A stretch of DNA of 64,000 bases from an uncultured bacterium (GTDB lineage Bacteria > Cyanobacteriota > Vampirovibrionia > Gastranaerophilales > Gastranaerophilaceae): contig CAJMSH010000001.1 of assembly GCA_905216055.1 (NCBI GenBank), positions 124,001 to 188,000 on the forward strand, read 5' to 3'. Of this stretch, positions 8,244-17,405 are shown piece after piece; the stretch's first letter is position 1; the number at the start of each line of letters is the position of its first letter. A program made the translations under genes and the position numbers. The notes beneath the pieces were generated by a model. It was not told the origin of the DNA. It made no database searches and worked only from the letters and a program-made list of their open reading frames with translations.

Positions 8244-10118
8244 CTATTTATTCTGTTTAAAATAATTCTCAATTCCGTCTGCTATTGCTTTTGCAGTCGC
8301 ATCTTTACGTTTATCGCCGACAAGTTGTGCTCTTTCATTACTGTTTGAGATAAATCCTATTTCAACAAGAATTGCCGGACAAGTAGTATGATTTATAACA
8401 TAAAATTTTGATTTAAACAAACCTCTGTTTGGAGATTGAACTGCACTTGCAAATGAAGAGTGAACTGTTTGAGCAAGTGACATACTTTCTTGATGATAAT
8501 AATGTGTTTCTATACCTGTAATTTCCGGTCTTACGCTTGAATTTACATGGATACTTACAAATATATCCGGTTTATAGTTGTTACTTATAGATACTCTATC
8601 TTGTAGTGATACATAAGTATCATTAGGTCTTGTCATTACAACCTGGTATCCTCTTTTCTTTAAGATAGCCTCAACTCTTTTGGATACATCAAGAGTAATA
8701 TCTTTTTCGTAAGTTCCACCGCCAACAGCTCCAACGTCAGATCCGCCATGACCTGCATCTATTACAACTTTTTTCTTTCCTGATGATGAGATTGTCGCTG
8801 TTGCAGGTGGATTAAGCATAATTGGTTTTACTTCAGGCTGTGGTGTCGGTTCTTTCTTTTTTGTTTCCTTAACTGTGATTTTTATGCTTCTTCCGTCAGC
8901 ACCAAGATATGTGCTTGCAATTGCATCTTGTTCTGTCGGAATTACAAGTTTTAATCCTATTTTAGGCATTAATTCTATATAAGCGTTATCAAAGAATGAG
9001 TTTTTATAAGTATTTTTAAAGTTCTCATCACTATATTTAGAAACATTATAAAGATATAATATTATTTTATCATGGTATCTGTCTATCCCGTGAACAACTG
9101 GTGAATCAAATTTTAAAATCATTGATTCCGTTAAAGAATCGTTTTTCTCTTTGCTATATGAAATTGCATTGCTCGAATTGTTGTATAATGTTGAATTGTT
9201 TGTTTTTTTGTAGTTTGCAATAATTAATGATTGGTTGTCGCTTGAATAGATTGGAATATAATCACTTACAGCTTCTGTTGTTATTACAATTCTTGCTTTA
9301 TTAACTGAGAATTGTCCAACTTTAACTGTTTCGGTTTCATTGATTCGATATTCTTTATTTCTTATTTTCATATCAACCAATGTATTTGGCAAATCATAGA
9401 CAATCCTTTTTGGATTATACAATATCATTGGCTTTTCAATTGTTACTGATCCAAAACCGTTGAGTAAAATACCATTTTGTTTTGGAGTAATGCTGTTTAA
9501 ATAATATTTTGTATTCAGTTTCAGCTCTTTTTTAGCCATTATTTGCTCAACTTGATTGTTAAAAGCTTCCTGAATTTGGCCAACAAGAGAGGCGTCATTT
9601 TGCTCAACAGGTGTTGTTATTGTTAAGTATTCATAAAAGTCACTGGATGATGAATGTTCATCTCTATATGTGTTTTGATAGTAATTGTTATCACCTATCG
9701 AATTGTTTTTTAGCTTGATAATAATATTATTTTTTACACGTGAAAATTGTATATTATTTGGGTTAAACCCGTTGTCGTAATATAAAACTACACGAACAAC
9801 ATTTGGATTTGTTGAAAATTGCGTAATTTTAACTTCTTTGATATTTCCTGAGTTGAATACCCAATCTTGTTTTGGGAATGTAATAATGGATGAATTAATA
9901 TCAAAATATACCCTTGAAGGGTTTTGCATTTTAACAAGCTTTATATTTGATAATACAGAACTCCCTTGTGTATCTTGTGCTGATAACACTATCAAAGAAT
10001 TTGATGTATCAAAGTTTGCGGCAGAAAATTTAAAAAGTTCTTCTGCTGAGGCTTTTTGGACAAATGTAAATAAAAATATAAATAAAAATGATAATATAAT
10101 AAATAATTTCTTAATCAT
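8244..10118 (-). CDS. Exported N-acetylmuramoyl-L-alanine amidase with AMIN-like domains
   Basis: A zinc amidase that cleaves the stem peptide from peptidoglycan, probably during septum splitting. A signal peptide (MIKKLFIILSFLFIFLF... ending in KASA) is followed by AMIN-type beta domains (roughly residues 30-140 and again 210-320), which in AmiC proteins localise the enzyme to the division site or outer membrane. A Pro/Thr-rich linker and a C-terminal Amidase_3 domain (last about 175 residues) follow. Zinc ligands and the catalytic glutamate are visible in VVIDAGHGG, TYEKDITLD, VSIHVNSS and ILVEIGFISN. The start at 10118 gives a canonical signal peptide; an ATG at 10136 adds six residues and cannot be excluded. 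It is followed closely by murI. Confidence 0.92.
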   Translation of the reverse strand: MIKKLFIILSFLFIFLFTFVQKASAEELFKFSAANFDTSNSLIVLSAQDTQGSSVLSNIKLVKMQNPSRVYFDINSSIITFPKQDWVFNSGNIKEVKITQFSTNPNVVRVVLYYDNGFNPNNIQFSRVKNNIIIKLKNNSIGDNNYYQNTYRDEHSSSSDFYEYLTITTPVEQNDASLVGQIQEAFNNQVEQIMAKKELKLNTKYYLNSITPKQNGILLNGFGSVTIEKPMILYNPKRIVYDLPNTLVDMKIRNKEYRINETETVKVGQFSVNKARIVITTEAVSDYIPIYSSDNQSLIIANYKKTNNSTLYNNSSNAISYSKEKNDSLTESMILKFDSPVVHGIDRYHDKIILYLYNVSKYSDENFKNTYKNSFFDNAYIELMPKIGLKLVIPTEQDAIASTYLGADGRSIKITVKETKKKEPTPQPEVKPIMLNPPATATISSSGKKKVVIDAGHGGSDVGAVGGGTYEKDITLDVSKRVEAILKKRGYQVVMTRPNDTYVSLQDRVSISNNYKPDIFVSIHVNSSVRPEITGIETHYYHQESMSLAQTVHSSFASAVQSPNRGLFKSKFYVINHTTCPAILVEIGFISNSNERAQLVGDKRKDATAKAIADGIENYFKQNK

Positions 10119-10181
10119 AAATAAACTCTCGCTCATTATTATTATATAACGGGCAAGAAAAGCTATCAAATTGTAACAATT

Positions 10182-10382
10182 TTATTCATCAAGTAAATTA
10201 TTTTTAATAGCTATATAAACGGCATTAGTCCTGTTTTTAGCGTTTAACTTTTTTATAATTTTGCTAATATGAGCTTTAACAGTATGAATACTAATAAAAA
10301 TAGTTTTGCTAATCTCTAAATTGTCATAACCTTGTGTAATAAGCTTTAAAATCGTAATTTCTCTTTCTGTTAATCTTTCCAT
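10182..10382 (-). CDS. Stand-alone LuxR-type HTH regulator
   Basis: 66 residues consisting only of a GerE/LuxR DNA-binding domain: LTEREITILKLITQGYDN, then the recognition helix region SIHTVKAHISKIIKKL, and KNRTNAVYIAIKNNL. There is no receiver or ligand-binding domain. The ATG at 10382 is seven bases after GAGG. It resembles the output half of NarL regulators such as the full-length one at 61694-62395. It lies upstream of the amidase gene on the same strand, but about 60 bases separate them, so co-regulation is only suggested. Confidence 0.85.
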   Translation of the reverse strand: MERLTEREITILKLITQGYDNLEISKTIFISIHTVKAHISKIIKKLNAKNRTNAVYIAIKNNLLDE

Positions 10383-10467
10383 AATCAATCCTCACAATAC
10401 GCAGAATAACATATTGAAAAAACAAAATATTAATTATATTGCCGTTTTTAAAAGAAAAATTAAAAAC

Positions 10468-10495
10468 TTGAAAATAAATATTTTTTTGATAAAAT
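10468..10495 (+). promoter_or_regulatory. Promoter of tRNA-Arg
   Basis: TTGAAA at 10468-10473 and TAAAAT at 10490-10495 with a 16-base spacer, about 40 bases before the tRNA. Confidence 0.6.
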
Positions 10496-10535
10496 AAATG
10501 TGTTAAATAAATTCCCCAATGCCAAAAAACATTGA

Positions 10536-10609
<74 letters not shown>

Positions 10610-10621
10610 GGTTTTAAAAGA

Positions 10622-10658
10622 TAATAGCGATAAGGGTTTTCACTTATCGCTATTTTAG
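10622..10658 (+). terminator. Terminator after tRNA-Arg
   Basis: Twelve-pair stem AATAGCGATAAG / CTTATCGCTATT followed by T residues. Confidence 0.8.
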
Positions 10659-10740
10659 TAAAGTAGGATGTATTTAATAATCTTATTTTAAATTTAAATA
10701 TTAAGAAAAATTATAATATTAAAAAGAATTTGAGTTTTTG

Positions 10741-10810
10741 TGTTATAATTCTTAATAAGAAGTAGTCGCTTAAGCCGTTTAAAATGAGCGAAACGTTTCT
10801 GTTAAGTGAG
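10741..10810 (+). promoter_or_regulatory. Promoter and structured leader of the glycan cluster
   Basis: An extended -10, TGTTATAAT at 10741-10749, is followed by a leader of about 60 bases. In it CGCTTAA (10767-10773) can pair with TTAAGTG (10802-10808), with an inner stem CGTTT/AAACG. It ends just before the GAGG ribosome binding site of the first glycosyltransferase. The promoter is well supported. A regulatory role for the hairpin is an inference. Confidence 0.5.
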
Positions 10811-10818
10811 GTTAGAGA

Positions 10819-11856
10819 TTGTCAATTTCTGAAAAGTTAGAAATTTTTTTAATTACATATAATAGAGCTAAAAAGCTTGAAAATACTTTGAATCAGATTT
10901 TTGCGGAAAATTCACCTGTTAAAAATTTTGATATAACTGTAATTGATAATAATTCCACAGATAGTACAAGAGAAGTTGTAATTAAATTTCAAACTTTGAA
11001 TGGTAATTTGAAATATGAAAAAAATAAATATAATATAGGTGGAAATGCAAATATCGTAAAAGCTTTTTATAAAGCTAAAAAAGAGTATGTATGGGTTCTT
11101 GCTGATAATGATGATTTATGTTGGGATAGTTGGAATGAAGTTGAAAATTTTATTCAAGAGGGTTCCGATGCAATAGTGGTTGCAACTTATGAATGTCCAA
11201 AATATGATATTGCTCAATTGTTTGATCAAATGACTTTTCTTCCTGGGGTTATTTATAAGACATCTAATATAGATGATACTGTTATTGGAAATATGGAGTT
11301 CAATATTTCCAATATGTTTCCTCATTTGGCATTAGCTTCAAAAATTATAAATGAAAAAAGAAAAATTTCTATTGTTTCTAATGCAATTGTTTTAGTGCGT
11401 GATAACCGCGATGAAAATGGAGAATATTCATTTACAAGGGGTTATAATAGTGATAATATTCATCCTTTGCAAAAAGGTATGAATTGGCTTAGCGGTTATG
11501 CAAATTCTTTATATTTAATAAAAGACTTAAAAATTAGAAATTACATTATTTCTCATAATCGTTTTTGTACTGAATTAAATTCTGCAAAATTGTTTTTTCT
11601 GTTAAAAAAACAGCCAGATCAAAATTTATATAATTATTTGTGTATTTTTGCAGTGCTTTCTGTTATTGATAAATTAAAATTTATAATGAATTTTATATTG
11701 TGTAATTCATTATTTAAAATTATTTATATAAATAAAAGAGAAATTTTGGATGTAAATGCTGGATTATTAATTAGACAATTTCATTTGTGGATTTTTTCAT
11801 TTATAAAAATTAAAATGTTTCAAATTAAAAAGGATATAAAAGGAGTGTGTAGATGA
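10819..11856 (+). CDS. Family-2 glycosyltransferase
   Basis: A GT-A fold transferase expected to add a sugar to a lipid-linked or LPS-linked glycan at the cytoplasmic face. The N-terminus FLITYNRAKKLENTLNQIF and VIDNNSTDSTREVV are standard GT2 nucleotide-sugar motifs, and the acidic LADNDDLCW corresponds to the metal-binding DxD region. The C-terminal third is hydrophobic and basic with helix-rich segments that may sit on the membrane. The start is a TTG at 10819 with GAGG upstream. It opens the glycan operon and overlaps rfbF by 4 bases (ATGA). Donor and acceptor are unknown. Confidence 0.85.
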   Translation: MSISEKLEIFLITYNRAKKLENTLNQIFAENSPVKNFDITVIDNNSTDSTREVVIKFQTLNGNLKYEKNKYNIGGNANIVKAFYKAKKEYVWVLADNDDLCWDSWNEVENFIQEGSDAIVVATYECPKYDIAQLFDQMTFLPGVIYKTSNIDDTVIGNMEFNISNMFPHLALASKIINEKRKISIVSNAIVLVRDNRDENGEYSFTRGYNSDNIHPLQKGMNWLSGYANSLYLIKDLKIRNYIISHNRFCTELNSAKLFFLLKKQPDQNLYNYLCIFAVLSVIDKLKFIMNFILCNSLFKIIYINKREILDVNAGLLIRQFHLWIFSFIKIKMFQIKKDIKGVCR

Positions 11857-12656
11857 AGGTTGTAATACTTGCAGGCGGTTTAGGTACAAGATTATCTGAA
11901 GAAACAAGATTGATTCCAAAACCAATGGTGGCAATTGGAGGAAAACCTATACTCTGGCATATTATGAAATCTTATTCATATTATGGTTTTAATGATTTTG
12001 TAATTTTAACCGGTTATAAATCTCATGTTATAAAGGATTATTTTGTCCATTATTATCAACAATATTCTGACATAACTGTAGATATGTTAAATAATACGGT
12101 TGATATTCACAGAATAGAAACTGAACCTTGGAAGGTTACAATGTTGTATACCGGATTAGATACAATGACTGGAAGCCGTATTAAACAAGCTCAAAAATAT
12201 ATTGGAAATGAAAGATTTTTATTGACTTATGGTGATGGTGTTTCAGATGTAAACATAAATGATTTGATTAAATATCATGAAAGTAAGGGAAAATATTTGA
12301 CAATGACTGCTGTTCAACCATCAGGGAAATTTGGAGCTTTGAATATTTCATCTTCGAATGAGGTATTATCCTTCAAAGAAAAACCAAAAGGTGATGGAGC
12401 ATGGATTAATGGGGGATTCTTTGTTTGTGAACCTGAAGTATTTGATTATATTGATGGTTCTCATAATAAAGTTATTTTTGAACGTGAACCTTTGGAAAAT
12501 CTTGCTCAAGACGGTCAATTATATGCTTATAAGTACGATGGATTTTGGAAACCTATGGATACATTGAAAGATAAAATAGATTTGACAGCAATGTGGGAAA
12601 ATGGAAATGCTCCTTGGGCAAAATGGCTTAATAAAAAAGAGGTAGTAAATGTTTAA
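11853..12656 (+). CDS. rfbF: Glucose-1-phosphate cytidylyltransferase
   Basis: Makes CDP-glucose from CTP and glucose-1-phosphate, the entry step to CDP-linked 6-deoxy and dideoxy hexoses. 267 residues, normal length. The nucleotidyltransferase signature VVILAGGLGTRLSEET and IPKPMVAIGGKPILWHIM are present, as are YGDGVSDVNI, the acid pair of the active site, and GFWKPMDTLKDK near the end, all typical of RfbF. AAAGGAG precedes the ATG. It overlaps the glycosyltransferase by 4 bases and rfbG by 8, so translation is probably coupled. Confidence 0.95.
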   Translation: MKVVILAGGLGTRLSEETRLIPKPMVAIGGKPILWHIMKSYSYYGFNDFVILTGYKSHVIKDYFVHYYQQYSDITVDMLNNTVDIHRIETEPWKVTMLYTGLDTMTGSRIKQAQKYIGNERFLLTYGDGVSDVNINDLIKYHESKGKYLTMTAVQPSGKFGALNISSSNEVLSFKEKPKGDGAWINGGFFVCEPEVFDYIDGSHNKVIFEREPLENLAQDGQLYAYKYDGFWKPMDTLKDKIDLTAMWENGNAPWAKWLNKKEVVNV

Positions 12657-13737
12657 TGATATTTATAAAGGTAAAAGAGTCTTTTTAACCGGTCATACAG
12701 GTTTTAAAGGAAGTTGGCTTGCTTTATGGTTAACTTCAATGGGTGCTGATGTTTGCGGATATTCTTTAGCTCCTAATACTCAACCATCAATGTTTAAAGA
12801 ATTAGATATAGAAAATAGAATTTATAAATCTGTAATAGGTAACATTTTGGATGCAGGAAGGCTAGAACAAACAATTATTGATTTTAAACCTGATATTGTT
12901 TTTCATTTAGCTGCTCAACCTCTTGTTAGATTGTCATATTCAGAACCATTATTGACTTACCAAACAAATGTTATTGGCACTTTAAATATGTTAATTGCCG
13001 CAGAAAAATGCGAATCTGTAAAAGCTTTTGTTAATATAACTACAGATAAATGTTATGAAAATAAAGAAATAAATAGAGGGTATAAAGAAGATGAACCAAT
13101 GGGCGGATATGACATGTATTCTTCATCAAAGGGATGTGTTGAAATTATGTCCTCTTCTTTTAGACGCTCATTTTTGCAAGGTGAAAAAGGTTATGCAATG
13201 GCAACCGCAAGAGCAGGTAATGTTATCGGTGGCGGTGATTGGGCTTTAGATAGACTTATCCCTGATTGTGTAAGATATATAAATGCAGGTAAGAAAATAG
13301 AAATAAGAAATCCTATAGCTGTAAGACCATGGCAGCATGTTTTAGAACCTTTATCAGGATATTTATTATTAGGGCAAAAACTTTTGGAAAATGGTAAAAA
13401 ATATGCAGAAGGATTTAACTTTGGGCCAAATGAAGAAAGTGTTTTGAAGGTTGCAGAAGTTGCTCAAATGGTTGTAGATAACTATGGTAAAGGAGAAGTT
13501 GTTGTTCATAAAAAAGATAATTTGCATGAAGCAAATCTTTTAATGTTGAATATTGAAAAAGCTGAAAAAGTTTTAGGTTGGACACCAACATATACTGCAG
13601 AAGTTGCAATTACCAAAACTGTTGATTGGTATAAACATTTTTATGCAAAAGATGCGGATATGTATGAATACACGTTGAAACAATTAGAAGAATATGAGGA
13701 GAATATACAGTGGAACAAAAATCTTATCCTAAATTAA
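12649..13737 (+). CDS. rfbG: CDP-glucose 4,6-dehydratase
   Basis: An extended short-chain dehydrogenase that converts CDP-glucose to CDP-4-keto-6-deoxyglucose. 362 residues, normal length. The Rossmann motif is VFLTGHTGFKGSWLALWL and the catalytic region ITTDKCYENKE is RfbG-like. The YxxxK motif is visible as YDMYSSSKGCVE, and ARAGNVIGGGDWALDRLIPD is diagnostic for this family. It overlaps rfbF upstream and the transketolase subunit downstream by 28 bases. No rfbH dehydratase follows, so the pathway probably does not go to 3,6-dideoxyhexoses. Confidence 0.95.
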   Translation: MFNDIYKGKRVFLTGHTGFKGSWLALWLTSMGADVCGYSLAPNTQPSMFKELDIENRIYKSVIGNILDAGRLEQTIIDFKPDIVFHLAAQPLVRLSYSEPLLTYQTNVIGTLNMLIAAEKCESVKAFVNITTDKCYENKEINRGYKEDEPMGGYDMYSSSKGCVEIMSSSFRRSFLQGEKGYAMATARAGNVIGGGDWALDRLIPDCVRYINAGKKIEIRNPIAVRPWQHVLEPLSGYLLLGQKLLENGKKYAEGFNFGPNEESVLKVAEVAQMVVDNYGKGEVVVHKKDNLHEANLLMLNIEKAEKVLGWTPTYTAEVAITKTVDWYKHFYAKDADMYEYTLKQLEEYEENIQWNKNLILN

Positions 13738-14516
13738 AAGAAATTAAACAAACAATGTTACGTATGGTTAATAAAGCCGGTGTTTCACATATTGGTGCTG
13801 CATTGAGTGTAGTTGATATTCTTTATGCTTTATATTTTAGAGTTGCAAATGTTTCTGATAAAAATATAAATAGCCCTGATAGAGATGTAATAATGTTAAG
13901 TAAAGGTCATTCAAGTGCTTCATTATATTCAGTTCTTTACCATAGAGGGTATCTGGATAAGAAAATGATAGACGGATATTCAATAGATGGTGGAGAACTT
14001 CCATGTCATATTGATAAAGAAAAATCTCCGTTTTTTGAAATTTCATCTGGATCTTTAGGTCATGGACCTTCTATAGCTACAGGTTTTGCATTAGCTAAAA
14101 AAATAGATAAAAGAAATGGGCGTGTGTATGTAATATGCGGAGATGGAGAATGTAATGAGGGTTCAGTTTGGGAAGCTGTTATGTTTGCAGCTACTCATAA
14201 GCTTAATAATCTTACTTTAATAGTGGATTTTAATAAATTTCAAGCCTTTGGACCTACAAATGATGTTATTAATCAAACAAATTTGCAAGAAAGGTTTAAG
14301 GCTTTTGGTTTTGATGCAATTGAAATTGACGGGCATAATATGGATGAAATTGAGCAAGCTTTAAAATACAAAAGCGATAAACCAATTGCAATTATTGCAA
14401 ATACTGTAAAAGGGAAAGGTGTTTCATTTATGGAGAACAAACTTGAATGGCACTATAAATCTCCAAATGATGAACAGTTAGAACTTGCATTAGCTGAAAT
14501 TGAGGAGAAATATTAA
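13710..14516 (+). CDS. Transketolase, N-terminal (TPP-binding) subunit
   Basis: The thiamine-diphosphate-binding half of a split transketolase, 268 residues. Motifs are LSKGHSSASLYSVLYHRG, GSLGHGPSIATGFALAKK and GDGECNEGSVWEAVMFA (the GDG...N TPP/Mg site, with the second ligand in FNKFQAFGPT). The start is GTG at 13710 with GAGGAG upstream. It overlaps the partner subunit by one base (TAATG). Its position inside a sugar-nucleotide operon, right after rfbG, suggests that it adds a two-carbon ketol unit to CDP-4-keto-6-deoxyglucose rather than serving the pentose phosphate pathway. That role is an inference. Confidence 0.93.
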   Translation: MEQKSYPKLKEIKQTMLRMVNKAGVSHIGAALSVVDILYALYFRVANVSDKNINSPDRDVIMLSKGHSSASLYSVLYHRGYLDKKMIDGYSIDGGELPCHIDKEKSPFFEISSGSLGHGPSIATGFALAKKIDKRNGRVYVICGDGECNEGSVWEAVMFAATHKLNNLTLIVDFNKFQAFGPTNDVINQTNLQERFKAFGFDAIEIDGHNMDEIEQALKYKSDKPIAIIANTVKGKGVSFMENKLEWHYKSPNDEQLELALAEIEEKY

Positions 14517-15403
14517 TGAGAAGAGTTTTTATAAATACATTAATTGATTTAGCAAGAAAAGATAAAGATATTGTATTAATTACGCCGGATATGGGTTTTT
14601 CTGTTTTGGAACCATTTTTTGAAGAATTTCCGGAACGTTCAATAAATTGTGGTATTGCTGAACAAAATGCTGTATCTTTAGCTTCAGGTTTGGCCTTAGC
14701 AGGTAAAAAACCTTATGTATATACAATTATTCCATTTTTAACAGGAAGGGCATTTGAACAAGTTCGTTTAGATGTGGCTTATATGAACACAAATGTCAAA
14801 TTAATAGGTATAGGTGCCGGATTTACTTACGGAACAGCAGGAGCTACTCACCATGCAATAGAAGATATTTCATTGATGAGAAGTTTACCAAATATGACTG
14901 TATGCTGCCCCGGAGATAATAATGAGGCTGAACAGATTATCCGAAAATCTATAGAAATTGATAAACCTATGTATATAAGAATAGGACGTCATAATAGAGG
15001 AATTTTTGATAATAATAAAATTGAAATAGGAAAAGCATCTGTAATAAAAGAAGGAAAAGATATTGCTGTAATTTCTACAAGTAATATGCTACCTGATGCT
15101 TATTGGTATTGTGAAAAGCTTAAAAAAGAAGGAAGAAATCCTTATTTTATCAGTATGCATACTGTAAAACCAATTGATAAAAATATAATTGAAAAATTAG
15201 TAAATAAAGGAGTCGAAATACATACTCTTGAGGAACATAGTATAATAGGCGGTTTAGGAAGTGCTGTTGCAGAAGTAATCGCTGAAAGCGGTAAAGGAGT
15301 AAAATTTAAAAGAATAGGTATTCCTGATACTTTCTCTCATTATATTGGCAGTCAAAAATATATTAAAAAACAGTTTGGGCTATATTTTGGAGAAGAGGAG
15401 TAA
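14516..15403 (+). CDS. Transketolase, C-terminal (pyrimidine-binding) subunit
   Basis: The partner of the preceding gene, 295 residues with the Transket_pyr and transketolase C-terminal domains. INCGIAEQNAVSLASGLA contains the glutamate that activates thiamine, FLTGRAFEQVRLD is the pyrimidine-domain signature, and GAGFTYGTAGATHHAIEDIS is typical of family members. The C-terminal domain starts near residue 180 with DIAVISTSNML. Translation is coupled to the N-terminal subunit by a one-base overlap. See that entry for the proposed role in branched-sugar synthesis. Confidence 0.93.
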   Translation: MRRVFINTLIDLARKDKDIVLITPDMGFSVLEPFFEEFPERSINCGIAEQNAVSLASGLALAGKKPYVYTIIPFLTGRAFEQVRLDVAYMNTNVKLIGIGAGFTYGTAGATHHAIEDISLMRSLPNMTVCCPGDNNEAEQIIRKSIEIDKPMYIRIGRHNRGIFDNNKIEIGKASVIKEGKDIAVISTSNMLPDAYWYCEKLKKEGRNPYFISMHTVKPIDKNIIEKLVNKGVEIHTLEEHSIIGGLGSAVAEVIAESGKGVKFKRIGIPDTFSHYIGSQKYIKKQFGLYFGEEE

Positions 15404-15410
15404 ACAGCAG

Positions 15411-16247
15411 GTGAAAAATATTCTATTAACAGGTTCTGGTGGATTTATCGGAAAACATTTAAAAAATCAATTATCCGGAAAGTTTAATTTATTTACTCCA
15501 AGAAGTTATCAATTGAATTTGTTGGATAAGGATGATGTAAAACAATATGTTGAAGATAATAATATTGAATATATTATTCATTCTGCATCATGCGGAGTAA
15601 GAATCTCTCCTGATGCAACAATTGATGAGGTCGCAAAACCAAATATCGAGATGTTTAAAAATCTCTCAGAGTTAACTTCAAAAGATAGACCAATGATTAC
15701 AATAGGTTCCGGAGCAGAATATGATAAAAGTCGTCCGCTTTGTAAAATTAAAGAAAGTGATTTTGGAAAATCTATTCCAAAAGACCCTTATGGATATTCA
15801 AAGTATCTAATATCTAAAATGATTGAAGAAAAAGATAATATTTTAAATCTCAGATTATTTGGAATATATGGTTTAGGCGAAGATAAATCAAGGGTTACAT
15901 CTTGTATAGTGAATTCAAATATTGCCAAAGAACCTATTATATTAAATCAAAATGTAAAATTTGATTTTATTTATATTGATGATTTTTGTCGTATTGTAGA
16001 ATATTTTTTAAATAACTCAACTAATGAAAAATTTATAAATGTCAGTCCTACAGAAAGTATTGAAATCATTGATTTGGCCAAAATTGTGAATGATTTTTCT
16101 GATTATAAATCAGAAATTATTGTAAAAAATCCTGGAATGAATAGAGAATATACTGGTGATAATGCCAAATTATTGAGTATTATAAAAGATTTTTCTTTCA
16201 CTTCTTATAAAGAAGGAATGAAAAAATTCTATAGTCAAAGTATATAA
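15411..16247 (+). CDS. NAD-dependent epimerase/reductase of the SDR family
   Basis: 278 residues beginning VKNILLTGSGGFIGKHLKNQ with the Rossmann GxxGxxG, then IIHSASCGVRIS and the catalytic DPYGYSKYLISKM (YxxxK). The GTG start at 15411 is 10 bases after GAGGAG; a longer frame beginning inside the transketolase gene lacks a ribosome binding site. The likely role is reduction or epimerisation of the keto group on the CDP-sugar made by the preceding enzymes. It follows the transketolase pair by 7 bases. Confidence 0.85.
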   Translation: MKNILLTGSGGFIGKHLKNQLSGKFNLFTPRSYQLNLLDKDDVKQYVEDNNIEYIIHSASCGVRISPDATIDEVAKPNIEMFKNLSELTSKDRPMITIGSGAEYDKSRPLCKIKESDFGKSIPKDPYGYSKYLISKMIEEKDNILNLRLFGIYGLGEDKSRVTSCIVNSNIAKEPIILNQNVKFDFIYIDDFCRIVEYFLNNSTNEKFINVSPTESIEIIDLAKIVNDFSDYKSEIIVKNPGMNREYTGDNAKLLSIIKDFSFTSYKEGMKKFYSQSI

Positions 16248-16269
16248 TTAGATGTTATTTAAGGATAAT

Positions 16270-17396
16270 ATGGAACAAGTAAAAAGAAAAAATTTAGATT
16301 ATATAGATTATTTTAGAGCAATAGCGATTATTTTTATTGTTACTGGACATACCCTTGTTTGGGGCAGAAGTACAATGTTAGAGTTCAATACTTTATTATT
16401 TGCAGGTGGAACTTATTTTTTTGTTTTTATTGCAGGTTTTTTATTTCAATATTTATCGTATAAATTTGAGATAAGGACTTATTTTAAAAAGAAATTCTTA
16501 AATGTGATATGTCCTTATTTTGTAACGTTATTACCAGTAGCTTTTATGTATGCATATCAGAATTTAGATAATTGGGTATTAAAACAAGCATCTTTTGGAA
16601 TGAGAATGTTTGCTGTTACAATTGGGGGATATATTATCAATGGCCCTGTTTGGTTTATTGGAATGATTGCTATAATGTTTTTATTTTCGCCTCTATTTTT
16701 AGCCTCATGGAGGAATAAAAACATTCATATAACTCTTCTATTATCTTCTTTGATTTTATGTTTTATTATTCCACGGTATCATAGTGTAGATATGTTTGTA
16801 GGATTTAATCCTGATACATCATCTTTGTGGAAGCTCCTTTTTTGTAATTTATTATATTACTTTAAAATGTTTTTACATTTTGCCTTTATTTATCTTTTTG
16901 GTATGGAAGTTTGTGTATTAATAGAAAAGTATCATGATAAAATAAAAAGAAATTTAAAATCAATTTTTCAAATTTCACTATTTTTGTATATATTTCATTT
17001 TATTGCTCAACTGTTTGTGTTTGATACTAGAAATAATATTCAAACAATTTCAAAAATTATAGAGATAGTTCTTATATTGAGTGGTTTAATGTTAATTGAA
17101 GATAAGATAAAAAATAATGAAGTATTAGATAAATCTTTGAAATTTGTTGCAAAATACTCTTTTGGAATTTTCTTTATACATTATTATATAGTTAATTATT
17201 TGTATTATCATACATTATATACAAAACGAAATAGTCAGTCATTTTTATTTATTGGTAAAAATCTTTAGCTTGTTGTATATCTTCGATAGAACTCTTCCTT
17301 GTAACATTGTTTGGAAGTATATTATTTTTATTTGTTATAAAATTTATTTTAAATAAGATTGGTATAAAAAATACAAGAGTATTTATAGGAGTATAA
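16270..17396 (+). pseudogene. Acyltransferase 3 (O-acetyltransferase) family protein, frameshifted near its C-terminus
   Basis: A multi-pass membrane O-acyltransferase that would acetylate a surface sugar. The N-terminus DYFRAIAIIFIVTGHTLVWG has the family's RxxA and catalytic His, and about nine hydrophobic segments follow. The open frame stops at 17268 after FIGKNL. One frame over, from 17259 to a TAA at 17394-17396, the sequence encodes the missing last helix (LFLVTLFGSILFLFVIKF) and the family-typical tail KNTRVFIGV. A single extra A in the run at 17257-17261 would restore one frame of about 375 residues. This is either a real one-base deletion, an assembly error, or slippage. The start at 16270 is preceded by AAGGA; an ATG at 16252 is less likely. 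Confidence 0.8.
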
Positions 17397-17405
17397 TTTA
17401 AATAA

